A stretch of DNA of 64,000 bases, from assembly GCA_035771165.1 (NCBI GenBank), contig JAWNZC010000258.1, positions 1,487,001-1,551,000 on the forward strand, in the 5' to 3' direction. Source of the stretch: Paragorgia papillata. Taxonomy: Eukaryota > Cnidaria > Anthozoa > Scleralcyonacea > Coralliidae. Made by a program: the position numbers and the translations under genes. The notes under the pieces are model-generated. The model was not told the origin of the DNA, made no database searches, and saw nothing but the letters and a program-made list of their open reading frames with translations. Shown piece by piece: positions 55,185 to 64,000 of this stretch. How positions within the stretch are numbered: the first letter of the stretch is position 1; each line of letters starts with the position of its first letter.

Positions 55185-55338
55185 GTAAGAAAACTGTAAC
55201 TTAAGCTTAATTTTGTTTTTATTACAATTTCCAGCACTTATTGTTTCTTTATTTTCTGTAAGTTACGTTTATAGTTCATTGGTCGTCAATATCGGAATAA
55301 TAATTACCAATTCGAAAACCGAATTTGTTCATTCTTCG

Positions 55339-55733
55339 CTATACGGTTCGTTTGCTCACTCCGAGAAGGGTTGCAATATCTTTGACAGTAAAACGCTTGT
55401 CCAACAAGAACCGTAAGATCTCCTCCGGTACTTCGAATTTTGGTCGTCCAGGTTGGCCAGTGAATAGTTTTTGGCTTTGAAATGTGGAGTGTTGGACGCC
55501 ATCGTAATATTGAGAAAACAAATCTCTCGCATCGGAAATCAAGTAACCACGGATTCGTCTAAGTCTAACAACTCTCCGTATCGTAGCGTAATCTGGTACA
55601 GTGTATCAACACGAAAATAGTTGTAGTCTCGATCGGGATCACTTGATTCCAGTTCTGATACACAATTCAAAATGCATCTTCGAAGCAGGTGTTTAAACTC
55701 TGTTCTCTCACTTTCAACCGCGGCCTCCGCCAT
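55339..55733 (-). pseudogene. Integrase-type transposase N-terminus with helix-turn-helix, frameshifted
   Basis: The minus strand begins MAEAAVESERTEFKHLLRRC, then a one-base shift near 55555-55570 leads to GYLISDARDLFSQYYDGVQH, GQPGRPKFEVPEEILRFLLD and FTVKDIATLLGVSKRTV. GRPxFEI...LLxxxFTxxxIAxxLGVSxxTV is the conserved HTH that precedes the integrase core in a family of eukaryotic DDE transposases. The catalytic core is missing. Its gene is divergent from the plus-strand ORF. Confidence 0.7.
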
Positions 55734-56404
55734 TTTGTTATATGGATAATTATAATTCAGACGGGAAATAAATTATCGTTAATTTCCAACGTCCCAAATT
55801 TGTGTTCTGAGTGCCACGCATAATGTTACGTCATCACAATGGAATGTCTCAGGACATGCCGCAACTCGGGACGAAAATGAGCAAACAGAGGACAAAACGT
55901 GAAGCGTCCATGTCATAATTCAAGTCTTTAATGTCGTAATGCATTGTGGCAATAACAAAATGTGCAAATTGGATTGCAAAGTGTAAATATTAATATTGGC
56001 GGACATCACCCTCCATACAAACATACAGTCTTTTCTCGGTGTGAACGATCTCTGCGAACAAATGTCTGACATCGATCTTTTTCATTCCGGTCTGGAGTAC
56101 GCTCTTAATACCCAAATAGGAAAAGCTGGACTTCATCTTAAGGAATCCCAATACGAAGCTCTGAAGGCCACAGTTGTTTTGCAACGAGATTCTATGTGTA
56201 TTCTGCCCACCGACTACGGAAAGTCACTGATTTACCAGCTTCTGCCATCTGTTTTTGACTTTTACCTGTCTGGTGGAGATCCAGACACATGCAAGGGAGA
56301 TTCAGCTGTGATAGTTGTCTGAACGTACGCACACTAAGGAAAACCGTTACAGTATTGGCGAAATGAGCATCGGCCAATCAAATTCAGTTGCGATTCGGAT
56401 TATC

Positions 56405-56463
56405 CCAGAGCCTTGTATTCTTGGCGCTAGCCAAAAGGATCGCAGGCTCTGGGAACGAGATTG
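56405..56463. repeat. Short hairpin repeat, CCCAGAGCC family
   Basis: CCCAGAGCCTTGTATTCTTG has its 3' arm CCAAAAGGATCGCAGGCTCT followed by GGGAACGAGATT. Confidence 0.7.
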
Positions 56464-56514
56464 TTGTTCCTGCCGCTACGTTGTGAAAATATCGGAAGTG
56501 AAATTATTGAAATT

Positions 56515-56835
56515 ACTAGTTCCCAGGCTTCGACCATGGCTTCGACGCGGTAAAGGTAAAATTCAACATTGAGCTCAGCCTCAATATATATAACTGGAGT
56601 GATATCTTTCTGGCCTTTTTGTTCCCAGAGCCCGCGATCCTTTTGGACCTGAAGTACGTATAGTCCCAGTCTTCTACGCGGTCTGGTCAAGTCTGATTCA
56701 GTCAAGAGACCGTGTAGGAGACTGAAACTATACGTACTTTAAGCCTACATGTCCGCCATGTTTGGCTTCAACTTTTGCCCGGTCGCTGACCTCAAGATAT
56801 CACTCCAGTTATATATATTGAGCTCACTGTGTGAA
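56515..56835. mobile_element. Foldback repeat with TATATATAACTGGAGTGATATC arms
   Basis: ATATATAACTGGAGTGATAT near 56584 is mirrored at 56797 (ATATCACTCCAGTTATATAT), and AAGTACGTATAGTCCCAGTC by an arm near 56700-56745. It includes an AGTTCCCAGG end related to 58573-59263. Confidence 0.6.
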
Positions 56836-56857
56836 ATTCATATGCGGCTAAATCAAG

Positions 56858-57612
56858 GGATGCACATCGGTCCGCCATTTTGGATTCTACTGCGCTGGAG
56901 ACTGGGTACGATTATTTGGCAATCATGGAGAATGGGGACAAGTGTGAAGTGTGTGGTTGAAACGAATTTTGTACGATTTAAAACATTTTTATTATATTTA
57001 TATCTTCATATATCTTCATATATCTTCATATATTTAAAACTCGTGGAAAGACTAGATTTTTTTAATCTTTTTGACAAATACATCTCAAAAAACTCATTTT
57101 CAGGTAAATATTGACACTTATAAGTTAATATATATTGTATTATTGACTATAAATTTGATTTTTGTGGAAAGCACCACAATAAATTAATAATTTATTTTGG
57201 TTTAATATTTTAGGGCTAGCACGGCTTACCCAATACTCACTGAGTCTCCAAGAATCAAATGGATTGGTCATTGGAAGCTTTGGTTTAATAAATAAATTAT
57301 TAATTTATTGTGGTGCTTTCCACAAAAATCAAATTTATAGTCAATAATACAATATATATTAACTTATAAGTGTCAATATTTACCTGAAAAATAAATGAGT
57401 TCTTTGAGATGTATTTGTCAAAAAGATTTAAAAAAATTCTAGTCTTTTCACGAGTTTTAAGATATATGAAGATATATGAAGATATAAATATAATAAAAAT
57501 GTTTAAAATCGTACAAAATTCGTTTCAACCACACACCAATACTTGTCCCCATTCTCCATGATACCCAGTCTCCAGCGCAGTAGAATCCAAAATGGCGGAC
57601 CGATGTGCATCC
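56858..57612. mobile_element. Long foldback element, about 330-bp arms
   Basis: GGATGCACATCGGTCCGCCA is mirrored by TGGCGGACCGATGTGCATCC. The arms run through ATTTATATCTTCATATATCT, ATACATCTCAAA and AATAAATTAATAATTTATT with high identity. The 80-bp loop (57206-57290) is unrelated. Confidence 0.85.
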
Positions 57613-57630
57613 ACTAGCAGCTAGAGCAGC

Positions 57631-58572
57631 TATTAACACAACCCCGTCCCCAGGGCCATTTGTAGGCAAAAACAAAATGGCGGGAACAAATGGCCCTGGC
57701 ACAGGCTGAGCTATCACCACATCTGATTGGTCGAGATGACATTGGATGTTTTAGGCATTCTGATTGGTGGAAACAAGGCAGGCGGCAGGCTAACTCGCGG
57801 GCATTTGTTTCTGGGAGTGCGATGGCAGCAATTGCCGGCAGTTGAAAACAACTTCAAAATTAATGAAAATATATGAGAAAAGCTGGCGAAACACCCGTGA
57901 AAACGTCAGAAGAATATGTAGTGATGGGTCGTGTCTTCTCTGTGCCCTGGCTGACGAGGAAGTTTCAGAGTGTTTTCTAAATCGCGCGAACGAAAGACTT
58001 GGTGAACGAAGTCAAAAAGTATTTTTGCTGCTAAAAGAAAGTAAACCACAGGGCAGAGTTTACGTGTTTGGTCATTGAGAAGCAGGCTTTTTTCAAACAA
58101 GCTCAACTGCTCAAGAATTCTCGACTAAACGAAGCTTAAATGTTTTTCAAAACGCTGAATTGAATCTGCCGAAAACTCATGAAAACAAAGTGGCCCGGCC
58201 AGACAACGCCAACGGCCATCCAGTTTGACAGTTTCTTGTATGAATTTGATAGAACGGTGCAGCAAATGATAAATACTAAGCATTTACAGATATTTATTAA
58301 AAGTCTATTTACTTTAATAATTCGATAATATGCTTAGAAATTATTGTTTTCAGTTTGTTTGGGTCAGTCAAGCAGGAAAATTATATTGAGAAAAATTGCC
58401 CGACTAGGCGCGACAAACTTAGTGAAGACTGGGTCCGAGTAAAAAATGCGCCACTATATGGCGCATTTTTGGCAGCCTGTGCCAGGGCCATTTGTTCCCG
58501 CCATTTTGTTTTTGGCCGCCATCTTGGCCCAGCCCCTACAAATGGCCCTGGGGACGAGGTTGCTATTAACAA
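57631..58572. mobile_element. Inverted-repeat element, CAGGGCCATTTGT arms
   Basis: CCCCAGGGCCATTTGTAGGC and AACAAATGGCCCTGG at the left are mirrored by CCAGGGCCATTTGTTCC and CTACAAATGGCCCTGGGGAC at the right. It encloses a 78-codon ORF (57842-58078). Confidence 0.7.
57842..58078 (+). other. Coding-like 78-codon ORF, unrecognised
   Basis: Encodes KIYEKSWRNTRENVRRICSD, GSCLLCALADEEVSECF and a charged tail ending VYVFGH. Composition is protein-like, but the family is not recognised. It lies between inverted repeats; possibly transposon cargo. Confidence 0.25.
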
Positions 58573-59263
58573 TTATTAACAGGAATTTCACATTGGCCGC
58601 CATATTGAATTTTACCGCGTGTGACCTGGGAACTAGTAATTTCACTTTCGGCATCAATCTCGCACTCTGCCTATTTATTATTAATATCAAATATCAACTA
58701 AGGTGAGTCTATAGTGTTTTTAAAAACAAATACGGAATATAGTTTTTTTGAAAAGTTAAAAAGTATTTTTAATAGTATACGATGTATGCAAACCGAAATA
58801 CTTAAGGGTTATAAAGTTTAGTCGTTTAGGGTTTATTAGTTGTTTATTTTGGCTTCATTTTCGGTTTCATGGTAACACTACATATAGTCTCCCTGTAACT
58901 TTTTGGCGGGTTTTTTAATAAAAAAATAATACGATATCCTACCCCCACACCTCCAAAATTTATTCTTTCCTCCAACCAGGGTTTTATAGAAACAAACCCT
59001 AACCCTTACCACTTTTTGGGGTTTTTTTTGGGAGGTGTGGGGGTAGGATATCGTATTATTTTTTTATTAAAAAGCCCGCCGAAAAGTTACAGGAACACTA
59101 TATGTAGTGTTACCATGAAGTATATACCTCATTTTCAGTTACGTACAGTAAGTCAAGATATAACTGACTATATTTTGAGCCCACAGTGCCCTTTTAACGC
59201 TAGTTCCCAGGTCACACGCGGTAAAATTCAATATGGCGGCCAATGTGAAATTCCTGTTAATAG
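58573..59263. mobile_element. Foldback element, GGAATTTCACATTGGCC arms
   Basis: AGGAATTTCACATTGGCCGC and ACCGCGTGTGACCTGGGAAC are mirrored by GTTCCCAGGTCACACGCGGT and GCGGCCAATGTGAAATTCCT. A further foldback (58869-59130) sits inside. Confidence 0.8.
58869..59130. mobile_element. Foldback element (inner), ATGGTAACACTACATATAG arms
   Basis: ATGGTAACACTACATATAG and ATACGATATCCTACCCCCAC are mirrored by GTGGGGGTAGGATATCGTAT and CTATATGTAGTGTTACCAT. Confidence 0.85.
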
Positions 59264-59494
59264 CTGCTAGTTGTGCATCCCTCGATTTAGCTGCATGTGT
59301 GAAATTCCCCTTACATGTATTACCTAGCGTCTAGCGAGCTACACATTCAGCTGTTAAAGTTTAAAGCAGTATTTAAAAGAGAAAATTGTATTTGAAAGAG
59401 ACTAAGCGAACCTCAAGCTGAAAACGCTATGAATTTACTATTTTTATGTTACTTCGTATAAAACTTCGTATTAAAAGGCTTCTACATTTATAAT

Positions 59495-59660
59495 TGTATA
59501 ATAAAACAATTATTGGATTCGGCTTTCGCGTATTAAATATCAAGAATTATCCAGACCTCGGTCAATGTTATCCGCCTCAGCCTTCGGCAGATAACATTGA
59601 CCTCGGTCTGGATAATTCTTGATATTATGCTCAGCCTCATCCAATAATTGTATGATAATA
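59495..59660. mobile_element. Foldback MITE, ACAATTATTGGAT arms
   Basis: ATCAAGAATTATCCAGACCT and CGGTCAATGTTATC are mirrored about 59580, with outer arms AACAATTATTGGATTCGGC / CTCATCCAATAATTGTATG. Confidence 0.8.
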
Positions 59661-59765
59661 GCTGGTGGCATTATTATTTGGTGACATGTGAAGGAATGTA
59701 ATGCCATGGTTATCTTTTCGAGTGTTGAAAATTTTCCTTCAACACTCTTGGTTTATTATAAGTAA

Positions 59766-59915
59766 TAACATGACTTGAGGGAAATTAGCGATTAAATTTC
59801 CCCGCCGCCGAGGGAAGGTTTGTGAAAGTTCGAGGGCCGCAGGCCCGAGGACTTTTACAAATCTTCCCGAGGCAAAGGGGAAATTTAATCGCTAATTTCC
59901 CGAAAAGTCATGTTA
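59766..59915. mobile_element. Foldback MITE, AACATGACTTGAGGG arms
   Basis: AACATGACTT and GGGAAATTAGCGATTAAATT at the left are mirrored by AATTTAATCGCTAATTTCCC and AAGTCATGTT at the right. Related to 4922-5041. Confidence 0.8.
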
Positions 59916-59999
59916 TTAGTCTGTAATATTATGATCGCCGAGGAAAACTTTGAGAATCTTACTGACAGGAAATTTACACGGTTGATCAGAGAAGTTGCA

Positions 60000-60190
60000 T
60001 CTAATTTTCCCGTGCATGTTGATGAGGGAAAATATATGCAAGCGGGAAATTTAGAAGAAGACAAAAGATTTCTCTGTCTTCTAATTTTCCCTCATCAACA
60101 TGCACGGGAAAATTAGAAGAAGACAAAGGATTTCTTTGTCTTCTAATTTTCCTTCATCAACATGCACGGGAAAATTAGAAGACAAAGGAT
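60000..60190. repeat. Tandem and inverted repeat cluster
   Basis: CTAATTTTCCCTCATCAACA and GCACGGGAAAATTAGAAG units repeat in tandem (period about 66 bp), with an inverted unit at the left. It ends 10-20 bp before the P-element-like ORF. Confidence 0.75.
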
Positions 60191-60205
60191 AAATTTCCCT
60201 CTTGC

Positions 60206-61174
60206 ATGAGCAATGAGGGAAATACGAGGTTTACATTCCCTCGGAGAACAAAAGAATCCGAGGCGATCATGGTATTACATGACGAAAACTCAGGCATCTC
60301 CAAACAGGAAATTTTTCCGTCTATTTACTTCTTTGCTGATTCACCACACCTGATGAAAACAGCCAGGAATTGCCTCTACAATTCTGGGTCTGGTTCATGC
60401 AGCCGCTATATGTGGAACAATGGAAAGTATTTGTTGTTCCGACATATAGCTAATCTGTTCTACAGTGATGAAGAGTTTCCATTGCACTGCCTGCCAAAGC
60501 TTACTATGGATCACATCATCCTTACATCGTACAGCAAGATGAAAGTCAAGTTGGCAACCCAGGTCCTGAGCAAGTCAGTGGCCATAGCTTTGGAAGAGAG
60601 TGGTAATGAAGAGGTTCTTGGTACTGTCAAGTTTTGCCAGATGATGAATGATTTCTTTGACTGCACCAATGTGAGGTCAACAACCGAGCATAGCAGGAAA
60701 AGAAATCATTTAATCAAGCCGTACACCTCCTGTGATGACGAGCGTTTCACCTGGTTAAAGGATGTCTTCCTAAAGTATCTGGAGGATTGGAGGAAAAGCA
60801 CCTTAACCCGTCCTGGGGAGTACTCGTTGGATGACAAAGGAAAAATGTTCCTGTCCTTGCAAACCTACCAGGGGCTCAAGATTTCTGTTTATTCCCATGT
60901 GGAAGCAATCCAGTTTTTACTGAAGCAGGGATTTCAGTATGTGTTAACTGAACGGTTTATGCAGGACGTGGTGGAGGATTACTTTGGTCACCAGAGAGCC
61001 AGGGGTGGGAGATCAGATAATCCTACAGCTCAACAATTTGGCTACAATGACCTAACAATTGCTTCGCAGAGGGACATTGCACCAGTGATTCGAGGCAATG
61101 TTGGCGGGCGTTATGAAGTACAGAAATGGCACAAAGTCAGTAACGAACCCATGAAGAAATGTGCAAAAAAATGA
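60206..61174 (+). CDS. P-element/THAP9-like transposase, catalytic C-terminal portion
   Basis: 322 open codons. It contains IYFFADSPHLMKTARNCLY (the DxPHLxKTxRN block), LSKSVAIALEESG, VKFCQMMNDFFDCTNVR, DERFTWLKDVFLKYLEDW, LQTYQGLKISVYSHVEAI and VLTERFMQDVVEDYFGHQRA followed by GRSDNPTAQQFGYND. These match the GTP-binding insert and the C-terminal RNase H part of P-element/THAP9 transposases. The N-terminal THAP finger and first catalytic half are absent; the repeat cluster at 60000-60190 replaces them. The C-terminus (VSNEPMKKCAKK) looks natural. Possibly 5'-truncated or having upstream exons. Confidence 0.78.
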   Translation: MSNEGNTRFTFPRRTKESEAIMVLHDENSGISKQEIFPSIYFFADSPHLMKTARNCLYNSGSGSCSRYMWNNGKYLLFRHIANLFYSDEEFPLHCLPKLTMDHIILTSYSKMKVKLATQVLSKSVAIALEESGNEEVLGTVKFCQMMNDFFDCTNVRSTTEHSRKRNHLIKPYTSCDDERFTWLKDVFLKYLEDWRKSTLTRPGEYSLDDKGKMFLSLQTYQGLKISVYSHVEAIQFLLKQGFQYVLTERFMQDVVEDYFGHQRARGGRSDNPTAQQFGYNDLTIASQRDIAPVIRGNVGGRYEVQKWHKVSNEPMKKCAKK

Positions 61175-61635
61175 TGCACAACATTTTTTATGGTATTCTA
61201 GACTTTATAATTCCTAAGTTAATGTGCATGCATGTTACCAGTTATTTCTTGATAGTTTAAGGTTGCCAGCTGGATATGCAATGCTGTATTAAAGCTCTAA
61301 GTTTAAGTTTTTCAAGACAAGTTTTTCCGTAAGTTTTATTTGCTCATGAGTGTGAAACATGTTGGCAAGTTTATAACTCACCTTGTTCAAATGCTGACTG
61401 TGACTATGCCAGCTTTTCAACAAGGAGTTGTTTGTGTGTATGTATGCCAATATCCAACACTAGGATAAGGGCAAATACAACATGTCTCATGGAAAACTGT
61501 TAGTAAAATAACTTTATCATTGTACACAATGGAAGGAAAGCCACCAAGATACTTGTTAAATAATAATTGGTCATGTGAGTGTAGCATGGTTACAGCATAC
61601 TGTTCTTATTGGTCAGCCAAGTTGATAAAGTATAG
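61175..61635. other. 3' flank of the P-element-like ORF
   Basis: AT-rich, no further exon. It lies between two convergent ORFs. Confidence 0.4.
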
Positions 61636-61639
61636 GACA

Positions 61640-61807
61640 TAATCTGAAAATGACATGTTGTAGAAATCCAAAATATTGAAAGACAGAGAGATGGAATGGT
61701 AATATTTTGATTAATTGGTCTGATGATGACATTGTAATTACCATTCCATCTGTGTCTTATCTTTGATCCATTTTCTTGATTTCTACAACATCTTCATTTT
61801 CAGATTA
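61640..61807. repeat. 168-bp hairpin between convergent ORFs
   Basis: ATAATCTGAAAATGACATGT, TTGTAGAAATC and GATGGAATGGTAAT are mirrored by ATTACCATTCCATC, GATTTCTACAACATC and TTCATTTTCAGATTA. Likely a MITE, or the shared 3' end of an element. Confidence 0.7.
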
Positions 61808-62800
61808 CTTTATTTCTTTAAATTGTTGGCTAGAAATGTGTGGGGTGAATTGTCTATTTTTTTTAGTATAAACCAACTACTTGGAGAAAACAACAAATCC
61901 AGAGGGTGGTATACTGCTGATAATTTTATCAAAACTTCAGTATTTTGTTGGATGAAATTATCAAGTCTACCACATTTACAATTGTTGTGTTCCTTAACAA
62001 AATGTCCAGAAATTTTTTGAAATGTTAGTCACTAGTTGGTTTACACAAATATCTGATATCACTTACTGTATGTAGAAGTTCGGTTTTGACCATTCTTGCC
62101 TGGGTGTTTGTTTATAAATGTATTGTACTTCAGCTGCACATTTGGAAGCTTTGTAGATAGAAATGGATTAATTTGTATATAGTTTCTGTGCACTTCTGTG
62201 CAAGTGACTTGATTACTCAGGCGTAAACAAAATGAAACTAAAGTTCTTTTAATGTTTTAGGTTTATATGTTTATTGTGGATGTGTATAGAACTATTTAAT
62301 GTGTGCAGTTAATGTAATCTCCTAACGACAATTCTTGATAAAAATGTGACCAACTTTCTTATTTTTACACATAATAGAATTCATAATACTTTTGTTACTG
62401 CAAATGGGAACCCAAGTGGAAATTGTATTCTGTTTTAATGAAGGTTTCAAGTGAAAAAAGTAGACCCAGTTACAGTAGCTATAAATTTGAATTTCTATTA
62501 CTACTGTGACTTAAAACCATGGCAAAATCATTGCATGCTTTTAAAAAGCATACATGTTACAGCTAATCGTGAGTTAATTCATACACAAGTAGATCCAGAG
62601 AGTATTCTAACGATAATATATTAAATTGAAAGGACAAGGAAAGGACTAATTACAGAACCATATGGATAGTTTGATGCTCAATGTTGGCAATTGTCCAGCC
62701 TTACAAAAATAACAATTATTATACATTAATAAGAAAATGAGTTGCTTGCCTTAATACAAAAGCAGTCATTTTTCCGCCGAAGCCTTCTTTAAGTCCTTTC
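61808..62800. other. Region without recognised gene
   Basis: AT-rich, with a small hairpin at 61903-61972 (GGTGGTATACTGCTGATAAT and its mirror). 62762-62815 holds the displaced C-terminal codons of the minus-strand ORF. Confidence 0.4.
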
Positions 62801-64000
62801 TTAGTGCCTTGCTCTTCGTTTGTTTCTGTTGTACTTGGTGATGTAGTCTCTGGCATATGAAAAAGATCTAACTTTTAAATAAAGTTTTACCACATTTTCC
62901 AAGCACAACTTTTGAGTTGGAGATGAAAGTTCAATGCCAGATGACAACACAATGTTCTCCCACAAAGACTTCACAACAGGAGACTCGAGCACCGAATTGC
63001 AAATGTATTCAGTGGGGATACTTCTCAATGTTTCCTTGGTCTTGTTGACTTCGCGTCTAAACGATAACTCAGCGACTTCCAGAATGCTAACCAAGTCATC
63101 ACAGGGTGAGATAAGTCCCCCTCTGGTTCGAGCAGATATAAAGTTATTTGTTGTGTCAGTCGACTTCATGACTTGTAGTAGGGCTTGAATTTCCTCATTG
63201 CATTTACCTTTTTTCACTTTATTCGTCTGATGAAGTTTACTGACAATATATCCAGCGATATATGACAGCGGTCCGTGTTCGGCTGGATCAAGTTGTGGCG
63301 AACAAGCTGACGTTTCCTCTTGCTTTTCATTCGCAATATTTTGATTCGAAGTGTTGAAGAAGCCAACCAAAAAATCAGGCAGTTGAATCATTATCAAGTT
63401 CGCTATTTTATAGTCTTGGCATTTTAGTATCTCGCACGATCGAGGAATCAGACCATAAAACGATTCGAGCAACTTGTCCTGATTTTTCTTTCGACGAAAC
63501 GTTTCATACAGAGGAAGCAGAGCATCAAATAAGGCTTCAGTGGACGAAACAGTGGCTAAAGCGGCGTTTGTCGCGCTGCCGTAAATATCTTCCTCTATAA
63601 TTCTCATTTTAATGGCCTCAACATAACCATCAACGGTGTCTTTGTCGAGGTCGAGTGTGGCAGTCTCGCCAGGCGGTCCAGACGCGTTGCTTTCTCGTCC
63701 ACCATGTTTGGAATTAGTGTGTCTTGTTAGACCACCTTTGGACTTGCACACTTTGGCGCATTGCTCACACTGAAATGACTTCTTGCCTTCGATTTCCACA
63801 ACAGCCTCGCTAAATTCATTGTCCACTTCGTCTGTTTCCGTTTCAGTGACGGCAACGCTGATGAGAAGGTTGTAAGAATCATCTGTTTCTCCCTGACATG
63901 GTTCTCCAAGAGGCGAATCGTGCGGGGAGATATCGACCACTTCCACTTGGCTTTGAATAAAGACCATTTGCTCCTCAACGTACTCGCCACCACGGTTAAT
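62762..64000 (-). CDS. C2H2 zinc-finger protein with transposon-type C-terminal region, partial
   Basis: Minus strand, open from the window edge; the first in-frame ATG is at 63967. One C2H2 finger near residue 67 (FQCEQCAKVCKSKGGLTRHT...H). The C-terminal half holds GPLSYIAGYIVSKLHQTNK, FISARTRGGLISPCDDLV and KLYLKVRSFSYARDYITKY, a conserved block of cnidarian transposon-derived proteins, comparable to the C-terminal extension of P-element-like families. The frame stops at 62801. A one-base shift near 62815 instead reads SKALRKDLKKASAEK then TGA at about 62762, which looks like the natural end. Convergent with 60206-61174, perhaps the second ORF of the same element. Confidence 0.7.

Larger units (their letters stand above)
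54064..56017. mobile_element. IS3EU-like DNA transposon with about 280-bp terminal inverted repeats
   Basis: It starts TATGGAGGGTGATGTCCGCC and ends with the inverse GGCGGACATCACCCTCCATA. Inverted repeats run to about 54340 and 55745 with few mismatches. A perfect 6-bp direct repeat CAAACA flanks it (54058-54063, 56018-56023). TAT ends and 6-bp targets are the traits I recall for the IS3EU superfamily. It carries two divergent gene remnants: a HECT/G2E3-associated N-terminal segment (+) and an integrase-type helix-turn-helix (-), but no DDE catalytic core. Confidence 0.75.
54048..56321 (+). pseudogene. RecQ-like DNA helicase N-terminal fragment, interrupted by a transposon
   Basis: The ATG at 54048 begins MFGSN, and the frame resumes after the second target repeat at 56024 with IQSFLGVNDLCEQMSDIDLF, KAGLHLKESQYEALKATVVL, MCILPTDYGKSLIYQLLPSV and DSAVIVV, then stops. 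The order motif 0 (LKxxQxEAL) and Walker A is that of RecQ helicases. The Walker A glycine is Asp (PTDYGKS for PTGYGKS), which should impair ATP binding. Frame is cut at 56321 before motif Ia. Many RecQ-like copies in cnidarians are transposon-linked; this one is dead. Confidence 0.75.

Overview
This is eukaryotic, intron-containing, AT-rich nuclear DNA. The gene and repeat content point to a cnidarian, most likely an anthozoan such as a stony coral or sea anemone. The reasons are remnants of KDZ-type transposases with CxC cysteine clusters, a Penelope-like retroelement with a GIY-YIG nuclease, P-element/THAP9-like transposases, a TNF-domain ligand exon, 5S rRNA genes and a 5S-derived SINE, and a very dense population of foldback (long inverted repeat) elements. 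No database search was possible. Family names rest on motifs I recognise, and species is not claimed.

Layout. 0.7-11 kb: a plus-strand gene of nine coding exons whose splice phases agree at all eight junctions. It encodes HMGXB3/KDZ-type cysteine clusters followed by a P-loop ATPase module (Walker A, Walker B and a sensor-like SSN motif). Its 2.7-kb seventh coding intron contains a foldback element with iterated subterminal repeats. 11-15 kb: minus-strand coding-like exons and a LINE fragment. 14.9-27.8 kb: scattered exons of a decayed plus-strand KDZ transposase, separated by introns full of younger insertions. These include a Penelope-like element (18.5-21.1 kb) that is itself split by a CAGGG-ended element with a 7-bp target duplication, and a 4.5-kb nest of inverted repeats. 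28.0-28.3 kb: two tRNA-Thr-like sequences facing each other.

29.9-35.2 kb: a tandem duplication of a 2.4-kb unit, each copy carrying a full-length minus-strand 5S rRNA gene with a T-run terminator. Copy 1 gained a 467-bp TTAA-flanked palindrome after duplication, and copy 2 keeps the empty site. 36-43 kb: low-complexity CTGN repeats, a complex dispersed repeat array and a two-zinc-finger ORF. 43-47 kb: a second Penelope-like fragment, several foldbacks, and a TTAA-flanked foldback carrying half of a THAP zinc finger (Kolobok-like). 45.4 and 49.2 kb: two copies of a TNF-domain exon, the first a pseudogene. The second borrows its stop codon from a mariner-like MITE, which in turn hosts a hAT-like insertion.

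54-56.3 kb: an element with about 280-bp terminal inverted repeats, TAT termini and a 6-bp target duplication (IS3EU-like). It encodes a HECT/G2E3-associated N-terminal segment and an integrase-type helix-turn-helix, and it sits five codons into a RecQ-like helicase ORF. 56.3-59.9 kb: nested foldbacks. 60.2-64 kb: two convergent ORFs, a P-element/THAP9-like transposase catalytic part (+) and a C2H2 protein with a transposon-type C-terminal region (-), open at the window edge.

Apart from the multi-exon gene and the 5S genes, most of the window is transposon debris. Several ORFs are broken by single-base shifts, which may be real decay or uncorrected long-read indels.
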